DNA of 64,000 nt, from NCBI RefSeq assembly GCF_019175385.1, contig NC_083343.1, forward strand, positions 52,040,457 through 52,104,456. Reading direction: 5' to 3'. The notes under the pieces are model-generated. The model was given only the letters and a program-made list of their open reading frames with translations, was not told the origin of the DNA and ran no database searches. The stretch is from Lycium barbarum. Lineage: Eukaryota; Streptophyta; Magnoliopsida; Solanales; Solanaceae. Below are positions 57,338 to 64,000 of this stretch, one piece after another. The translations under genes were made by a program, and so were the position numbers. Each line of letters opens with the position of its first letter. The first letter of the stretch is position 1.

Positions 57338-60300
57338 TTACAAACAACATATATGACATACGATTGGCATTGAAATGAAATTAAGTAGGGATTCAAGGTT
57401 ACCTGTGGGCATAGGGAACAGATGAGGATATTTCTTCTTCATTTCTTCCTCGGACTCCCAGGTCATTTCCTCCCTATTCTCGTTCCGCCACAGTACCTTA
57501 ACAGAGGCTACATCCTTATTACGGAGCCTCCGTACCTGACGGTCCAAAATAGTTACGGGCTGCTCCTCATAAGATAACTGCTCCGTCACCTGAATATCAT
57601 CCGCAGGAAATATTCTGGAGGGATCACCAATGCATTTGCGGAGCATAGACACATGGAATACCGGATGTACCGCTTCCAAATCAGATGGCAAATCTAACTC
57701 ATAGGCGACATTCCCAATTTTTCTAATAATCTGATAAGGCCCAATATAACGCGGACTAAGCTTACCCTTTCTGCCGAATCGCATTACGCCTTTCATAGGC
57801 GATACCTTTAGAAATACCCAATCACCAACCTGGAATTCCAAAGGACGACGCCGTTTATCAGCGTATGATTTCTGTCGACTCTGGGCTGCCAATAGTCGCT
57901 CTCGGATAAGTTTCACCTTATCAACTGCCTGCTGGACCATATCTGGGCCGATTAATTCTGTCTCGCCAATATCAAACCAGCCAATAGGTGACCTGCATTT
58001 CCTACCATATAAAGCCTCGTACGGAGCCATCTGAATGCTGGAATGGTAGCTGTTATTATAAGAAAATTCAATCAATGGCAAGTGATCCTCCCAGCTACCT
58101 CTGAAATCAATAACACAGGCTCGCAACATATCTTCAAGCGTCTGGATAGTGCGCTCAGCCTGTCCGTCACTCTGAGGATGGAAAGCTGTGCTCAGGCTCA
58201 ACTGAGTCCCTAATCCTTCCTGAAAAGATCTCCAGAAGTTCGCCGTGAACTGAGCACCTCTGTCAGTGATAATAGATATAGGAACTCCATGAAGCTTCAC
58301 TATCTCTTTAATATAAAGCCTGGCATAATCCTCGGCGGAATAAGTAGTCCTGACGGGGAGAAAATGGGCTGATTTTGTCAGCCTATCAACAATAACCCAG
58401 ATGGAATCATACTTCCGTGGAGTGCGAGGCAACCCTGTAATGAAGTCCATATTAATGATCTCCCACATCCACGTCGGAATTTCCATTTCCTGCAATAGTC
58501 CACCCGGCTTCTGGTGTTCAATCTTGACCTGCTGACAATTGGGACACTGGGCGACGAACTCTGCGATGTCCCATTTCATGCCATCCCACCAGTATAAGCA
58601 TCGGAGATCATGGTACATCTTCGTAGACCCAGGATGGACCGAATAGCGAGCATAATGTGCCTCGCTCATAACCTGCTGCCGAAGGCCTGCAATATCAGGT
58701 ACACACAACCTGCCCCTAAATAATAAAGTCCCGTCCGGAGTGAACTCGAACGGAGTCTTCTCCTTATCATAGGCTGTGTCTCTGTACTGTGCCAAAATAG
58801 GATCTTCATATTGATGCCGTTTGATATCTTCCTTAATAGATGATTCAGAAACCCCTCGGACAGAAATCTGTGTACCTCCAGAATCGACCAGACGAACCCC
58901 AAGGTTAGCCAACTGATGAATGTCACGTACTATCTCTCTCCTGTCTGGCTGTAAATCGACCAAGCTGCCCATAGATTTCCGGCTTAGCGCATCTGCAACA
59001 GCATTAGCCTTGCCCGGATGATACATAATATCCACATCATAGTCTTTCAGGAGCTCCAGCCACCTCCGCTGCCGCAAATTGAGCTCTTTCTGCCTGAAAA
59101 TATACTGGAGACTCTTATGATCTGTATAGATATCAACATGAACGCCATATAAATAATGTCTCCATATCTTCAGGGCATGGATCACCGCCGCAAGCTCCAG
59201 ATCGTGAGTAGGGTAATTCCTTTCATGCTTTTTCAATTGCCGAGAAGCATAAGCTATAACTCTGCCGTGCTGCATCAATACACAGCCCAATCCCACGCCA
59301 GAAGCGTCACAATAAATAACATATCCATCGGGTCCCTCTGGAAGAGTCAGAACTGGGGCTGTGGTCAGCTTCTCTTTCAGCAACTGGAAGCTTCGTTCAC
59401 AAGCATCAGTCCACTGGAACTTGGCTCCCTTCTGAGTTAGCCTTGTCAAAGGCGCTGAAATCGAAGCAAACTTTTCCATAAATCTTCTGTAATAGCCTGC
59501 TAACCCCAGGAAACTACGTACCTCTGTGGGCGTCGTGGGTCTGGGCCAATTTTTCACAGCATCAATCTTCTGTGTATCCACCCGGACACCATCAGCTGCA
59601 ATAATATGGCCCAGGAATGCCACTGAAGCCAGCCAGAATTCACATTTAGAAAATTTGGCATATAATTTCTGATGCCGAAGTACCCCTAATACCGCTCTCA
59701 GATGATCTGCGTGCTCTGCCTCGGACCGAGAATAGACCAGAATGTCATCGATAAATATAATTACGAACATATCCAAGAATGGCCTGAATACCCGGTTCAT
59801 TAAATCCATGAATACCGCAGGAGCGTTAGTCAGCCCAAAAGACATAACTCTGAATTCATAATGCCCGTATCTGGTCCGGAATGCTGTCTTAGGAATATCG
59901 GCCTCCCGTACCCGTACCTGATGATAGCCAGACCGAAGATCTATCTTCGAAAAATACTTGGCGCCCTGCAATTGATCAAACAAATCGTCAATTCTGGGGA
60001 GGGGGTATTTATTCTTTATGGTTACCTTATTCAGCTGTCGATAATCAATACACATACGCAACGACCCGTCTTTCTTACGCACAAATAATACCGGGGCTCC
60101 CCAAGGCGAAGTGCTGGGTCTAATGAAGCCTTTTTCTAACAGATCCTTCAACTGCTCTTTCAGTTCTTTCAATTCTGCCGGTGCCATTCTGTACGGGGGA
60201 ATAGATATCGGCTGAGTATCTGGAAGCAAATCAATAGTAAAATCTATCTCCCGCTCTGGAGGAAGGCCTGGAAGCTCTTCTGGGAACACATCTGGAAATT

Positions 60301-62257
60301 CATTAACCACGGGAACTGACTGAAGAGTCGGCGTTTCTGCTGTCAAGTCTTGTACCTGAACCAGATGATAAAAATAACCCTTTCTGATCATTTTCTTTGC
60401 CTTAAGGTATGAAATAAACTTACCTTTCGGCGATGCTGTATTACCGGCCCATTCTATAACTGGCTCCCCAGGAAACTGGAAACGAACTACCTTATTTTGG
60501 CAATCAACATTTGCATAACAGGAGGCTAGCCAGTCCATTCCCATAATAACATCGAACTCGACCATATCTAACTCCACCAGATCTGCCTTAGTGTCACGGC
60601 CACATACAATTACAGAACAGTTCTTATATACCTGTTTTGCTACAATAAAGTCCCCAATCGGTGTGGCTACCTCAAACGGCTCTATAGGTTCAGACGTTAT
60701 ACCAATTTTACTAGCAACCAGAGGCGAAATATATGACAAGGTCGAACCTGGATCAATCAATGCATACACAGACCGAGAGAAAACCGATAATGTACCTGTA
60801 ACGACATTAGGCGATGCCTCCTGATCCTGGTGGCTGGACAGAGCATAGATGCGGTTCGAAGGACCGCTAGTACCCGAAGCTCCACCACGGCCTCTGCCGC
60901 GACCCGCTGGTGCTGAAGTACCTGGCCCCGTAGGGCGCATAGCCACTGATGAAGATGAAGACCCGGCGGCTGATCCGGTAGGCTGCGCTGCACCACCCGA
61001 ACTACCCTTATACGGGCAATCTCTCACAGAATGTCCCTGACGGCCACAAGAAAAACATGCACCGGTGGCTCTGTAGCACTCCCCAGGATGGTATCTGCCA
61101 CAGTAAGAACACTGAGGCCTAGGTGGCCTCGTCTGACCAGAACCCCTGTCTGTCCGCGAACCTGAAGCCCTGGAGCTCTGACCTGCTCCTGAATAACCTG
61201 GGCTATCAAATCTGCGACCTGTAGGCTGTGGAGGTGCGCTCTGTGCCGGCTGGGATGGATGTCTGCTAGGCTGCTGCGGCTGCTGAGGCTGCCTGCCCCG
61301 AAAATCTCCAGAATACCCAGATGATCTGGCCCTCTTGGGCTGTCTGCGATCCTGGCCTCTATCAGGCTGACGCTCCCTATGCCGGTCCTCCATGCCCTGG
61401 GCGTGGGCCTGAATCTGGGCAATATCCATGCCGGGCTGAGCAGCCAATACCAAACAGCTGTCGACAAAATAACGGTCCAGCCCCATAATGTACCTGTGCA
61501 TCCTGTCAGCCATAGTAGCTACCACAGCGGGTGCGTATCGGGCCAATGAGTCGAACTCCATACTATACTCTCGAACACTGCGACCCCTCTGTCTCAGCAA
61601 TAAGAATCTATCAGTCTTGGCTCGCCGTAGCTCCGGAGGCAGAAAGTGGCTAAGAAAAGCCTGAGAAAAATCATCCCAAACTGCTGGGGGAGCGCCGTCG
61701 CCTCTGGATAACTCCCATGACTCGTACCAATTTGCCGCTACATCATATAACCGGTACGAAGCCAATGCAACTAACTCTGTCGCGGAAGCATTATTAAACT
61801 GTAAGGTGCGCCGCATCTTCCCGATGAACTCCTCGGGATCCTCCTCGGGCTTTGTCCCGAAGAACTCTGGAGGGCCACAAGTCAAGAACTCACGGGCTCT
61901 CGAACTGTCACGCCTGTAAGCCCGGTCACCTCCCTGTCCATGCCCCTGAACCTGTCCTGCCACAAGTCTAGTCAATAGCTGGACTGCCTCTCTCATAGTC
62001 TGATCCTCAGTCCCTGGCCGTGGAGCTGGAGGCTCAGGCACTGGAATCTCGGGAGCTGGCGGTGGAGCTGCCCCTCGACCTGCAGCCGCTGCTGCTCCAA
62101 TATCCTCTACGTGTGGCGGGGTGGAAGAGCCTTCTGCCGGGGGCAAAATATCAGGAGCAATATGAGCATGGGCCCTGGTAACCCTCTGGGCCTGACTAGT
62201 CTCTCCCACAGCTGCTGCCTTGGCCTTTTGGGCCGCTGTCGCCTTCTTTGGAGACAT
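57338..62257 (-). CDS. Intact gag-pol polyprotein of element I
   Basis: 1639 residues, no interruption. It makes the particle and the enzymes that copy and insert the element. Gag core about 120-280; Arg/Gln-rich stretch 290-345; Cys knuckles C383-C386-H390-C394 and CX2CX4HX4C at 401-414; protease with LIDPGS, D502; RT about 690-870 with CIDYRQ and FIDD at 835-838; RNase H with D984, E1021, D1046, D1089; integrase zinc finger H1201, H1208, C1238, C1241 and catalytic D1271, D1332, E1368 (35 residues between the last two). A chromodomain-like end at about 1563-1615 contains [19 protein letters not shown]. All expected catalytic residues are present. The start chosen is the first ATG, two bases after a conserved TTTGCAG. 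One continuous frame means protease must cut all products apart. Confidence 0.96.
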   Translation of the reverse strand: MSPKKATAAQKAKAAAVGETSQAQRVTRAHAHIAPDILPPAEGSSTPPHVEDIGAAAAAGRGAAPPPAPEIPVPEPPAPRPGTEDQTMREAVQLLTRLVAGQVQGHGQGGDRAYRRDSSRAREFLTCGPPEFFGTKPEEDPEEFIGKMRRTLQFNNASATELVALASYRLYDVAANWYESWELSRGDGAPPAVWDDFSQAFLSHFLPPELRRAKTDRFLLLRQRGRSVREYSMEFDSLARYAPAVVATMADRMHRYIMGLDRYFVDSCLVLAAQPGMDIAQIQAHAQGMEDRHRERQPDRGQDRRQPKRARSSGYSGDFRGRQPQQPQQPSRHPSQPAQSAPPQPTGRRFDSPGYSGAGQSSRASGSRTDRGSGQTRPPRPQCSYCGRYHPGECYRATGACFSCGRQGHSVRDCPYKGSSGGAAQPTGSAAGSSSSSVAMRPTGPGTSAPAGRGRGRGGASGTSGPSNRIYALSSHQDQEASPNVVTGTLSVFSRSVYALIDPGSTLSYISPLVASKIGITSEPIEPFEVATPIGDFIVAKQVYKNCSVIVCGRDTKADLVELDMVEFDVIMGMDWLASCYANVDCQNKVVRFQFPGEPVIEWAGNTASPKGKFISYLKAKKMIRKGYFYHLVQVQDLTAETPTLQSVPVVNEFPDVFPEELPGLPPEREIDFTIDLLPDTQPISIPPYRMAPAELKELKEQLKDLLEKGFIRPSTSPWGAPVLFVRKKDGSLRMCIDYRQLNKVTIKNKYPLPRIDDLFDQLQGAKYFSKIDLRSGYHQVRVREADIPKTAFRTRYGHYEFRVMSFGLTNAPAVFMDLMNRVFRPFLDMFVIIFIDDILVYSRSEAEHADHLRAVLGVLRHQKLYAKFSKCEFWLASVAFLGHIIAADGVRVDTQKIDAVKNWPRPTTPTEVRSFLGLAGYYRRFMEKFASISAPLTRLTQKGAKFQWTDACERSFQLLKEKLTTAPVLTLPEGPDGYVIYCDASGVGLGCVLMQHGRVIAYASRQLKKHERNYPTHDLELAAVIHALKIWRHYLYGVHVDIYTDHKSLQYIFRQKELNLRQRRWLELLKDYDVDIMYHPGKANAVADALSRKSMGSLVDLQPDRREIVRDIHQLANLGVRLVDSGGTQISVRGVSESSIKEDIKRHQYEDPILAQYRDTAYDKEKTPFEFTPDGTLLFRGRLCVPDIAGLRQQVMSEAHYARYSVHPGSTKMYHDLRCLYWWDGMKWDIAEFVAQCPNCQQVKIEHQKPGGLLQEMEIPTWMWEIINMDFITGLPRTPRKYDSIWVIVDRLTKSAHFLPVRTTYSAEDYARLYIKEIVKLHGVPISIITDRGAQFTANFWRSFQEGLGTQLSLSTAFHPQSDGQAERTIQTLEDMLRACVIDFRGSWEDHLPLIEFSYNNSYHSSIQMAPYEALYGRKCRSPIGWFDIGETELIGPDMVQQAVDKVKLIRERLLAAQSRQKSYADKRRRPLEFQVGDWVFLKVSPMKGVMRFGRKGKLSPRYIGPYQIIRKIGNVAYELDLPSDLEAVHPVFHVSMLRKCIGDPSRIFPADDIQVTEQLSYEEQPVTILDRQVRRLRNKDVASVKVLWRNENREEMTWESEEEMKKKYPHLFPMPTGNLESLLNFISMPIVCHICCL

Positions 62258-62259
62258 AA

Positions 62260-62950
62260 CTGCAAATGTAACAATTCGTTAGGGAGGAATCATCCTGATA
62301 ACACAGCTCTATCGCACGATCTAAGACAGAAAGAAGGGTAGTATCCTAAATGCCCTGTAGCCTCCTGTTTATAGGTGTGGTGCACAACACACCGATAAAC
62401 AAGACTCTACTAGACACGGTCTGTAGACATTCCGAGGACGAACCGCTCTGATACCACTTTTGTCACGACCCAACCCCGTAGGCCATGACTAGTGCCCGAT
62501 CTGGGCACTCAAACGCATTCTAGTATATGGCAGAAGCCGACAAGGCTTCATTTCAAATTTAGCTAATTTTTAGAAAAATTTGGCAGAGGTTCCTTTGTTT
62601 TATGGACTATCCCACATATCCTGCACGCAGAAAATACCAACAATGGCCACACAGGGCCAACAAAGCAACATCTAACTATATGCGGACCGGCCGCCGCGGC
62701 GAATGGGATCGCCCAAACACAACATAAGCACCCAACTGTACAGAAAGATCCCAACCCACAACATGTCCACAGACCTCTAACAAACCAACAGAATCCTATG
62801 ACGGGACAGGGCCCCGCCGTACCCATGAACGAGAATATACATATATAGAAGTGACAGACTATACCAAAAGATGGCTCTGAATAAAAGAGCGCTCCAAAAA
62901 TAGCAGAATGAGATCCTAAGCAGACGGATCAGCAAACCTGTCGTCGGTAC
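62260..62950 (-). other. Candidate leader intron of element I
   Basis: Minus-strand donor GCGCAG|GTACC (62950) and acceptor CTAAC...TTTGCAG (ending 62260), two bases before the gag ATG. It would remove about 490 bp of LTR plus the PBS. Conserved in B and A2; unproven. Confidence 0.42.
62445..62456 (-). other. Primer-binding site of element I
   Basis: The minus strand reads TGGTATCAGAGC four bases after the LTR, the initiator-Met tRNA type. Confidence 0.9.
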
Positions 62951-64000
62951 CTGCGCGGCATGAAAACGCAGCCCCCGAAGAAAAGGGGGTCAGTACGAAA
63001 TATGTACTGAATATGTAAAGCCTGAGTTGCAGAAACAAAATCATAACTGGTGCAGAACATACAGAAAGTAAATGGAAAATCCAAAGTATCAGATACATAT
63101 TTCCAAAACATGCAGAGTGTGTACAGAACATATGTCATATCAAATCCGGCCCCTGCCAAGGGACTCGGCCGACAGAACGTGGCCACCCTCCCGACGCTGG
63201 TGCCACAACACAAAAGAATCAGAATAGGGGCATAACCCCATAACATAACATATCATAGCAGATGGCCATAGTAAATCATATCAGAACAAGCGTACATGGC
63301 ACAGCATACTCCACAAACCCATGTACGCGTATACCTGCCCCCTGACATCGAGGCACGACGAACAATGCAGAGGATCACGCTTGACAACATATCCTGGCCC
63401 GGGCTCAGTGTGGGAAACATTGGGGTATCCACGAATAGATTCGTGAGAAACTAATGCAAGTAAATTATCATAAATGTTTCCATAGACTCGATGAGGCATA
63501 TCAAAGACAAACCGATCCGATGAAGTCGGAAGGAATCATAGTAAATGAGTTTCGAGTATCAAAACAATTTATCAGACTTAATGGAATATTTAAAACCATA
63601 TTAGTTAGGTAATTAAAAGGGTAGTCGAAACATTTCTTTCAAAAATCGTTCAAAGAGGGGACTTTCGTACATTAAGGGCAAAACCGGGAATAGCGGGCCC
63701 ACCTCGGAACAAGCAAGGCGGTGGGCTCAAATTACACCCTTTGAGCTTATGGGGTCACCTATAAAGGTTCTACGGACATTCTATAGCTTTTCAAGGAGTT
63801 TAGAGAAAGTCTACATACTTTCAGGAAAAGCATATCAGAATGGTTCAATTCTACTGAGGGAAAAACTGAGATTTTCTCTTGCGGATTCCGATGGCCAAGA
63901 AGGTCTTTTGAGGCCCGAATCCGATCCTAAAACACTTAGACATGCCAAAAGAAGGATCGGGGTAGCTTTACATACCTTTTGAGCTTTTTAAGCCTATCCA
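62461..64000 (-). repeat. 5' LTR of element I, cut by the window end
   Basis: Matches 54217-55756 with about ten differences. The promoter half of the LTR lies beyond 64000. Confidence 0.94.

Larger units (their letters stand above)
54217..64000 (-). mobile_element. Element I: apparently intact Tekay-type retrotransposon (5' LTR runs off window)
   Basis: Minus-strand order from the right: 5' LTR (from beyond 64000 to 62461), PBS, gag-pol 62257-57338, hairpin and PPT, 3' LTR 57255-54217. The left flank is ACTAT (54212-54216); the matching duplication cannot be seen. Over the 1.54 kb of LTR that can be compared I count about ten differences, so the insertion is recent. No stop or frame shift was seen in gag-pol. 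Confidence 0.93.

Overview
The window looks like repeat-rich intergenic DNA from a plant nuclear genome. I see no host protein-coding gene, rRNA operon, tRNA or CRISPR array. Nearly all of it is Ty3/Gypsy LTR retrotransposons of the chromovirus type. The gag-PR-RT-RNaseH-IN-chromodomain order, the LIDPGS protease motif, the initiator-Met PBS and the very long LTRs point to the Tekay/Del clade. LTRs rich in TACGGNCCGTA palindromes suggest an asterid, probably Solanaceae; that is inference, not proof.

Layout. 1-3875: a plus-strand pol remnant, split at 2191-3541 by a solo LTR with AGTTC duplications. 3880-14626: a minus-strand degenerate element (D). Its leader end is deleted, and it hosts an LTR fragment (9905-10700) and a 3.4-kb solo LTR (10792-14193, duplication GTATG). 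14627-21433: an LTR-like remnant, AT-rich DNA, a 1.1-kb element with long terminal inverted repeats (16407-17515, 10-bp duplication, Mutator-like) and about 3.9 kb without recognised genes. 21434-52276: one nested complex. Element C (minus, duplication AGACA, no gag) carries element B (21504-31627, plus; gag readable but with stops, pol eroded) in its 3' LTR. It also carries element A2 (37365-48842, minus, duplication CAAAC; long gag-pol with disabling changes) in its interior. 52277-54216: short flank, then two LTRs of opposite orientation, each cut by the next insertion. 54217-64000: element I (minus) with an uninterrupted 1639-residue gag-pol and very similar LTRs; its 5' LTR runs off the window.

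Most notable is structure inside the long LTRs that recurs between families with otherwise divergent sequence. About 230-260 nt after the TATA box lies a splice-donor-like AAG|GTAAG. Further on is a 51-nt segment bounded by TTTGCAG and GTATGT. Near the LTR end is a hairpin whose stem shows compensatory changes, followed by a CAG|GT box. Just upstream of the gag ATG is a branch-point plus TTTRCAG acceptor. Together these suggest a spliced leader that would remove the PBS from gag mRNA. A second surprise is a 5S rRNA-derived segment with near-intact internal promoter boxes inside element B.

All readings are by eye. Family names rest on motif recognition; no alignment or database search was run.
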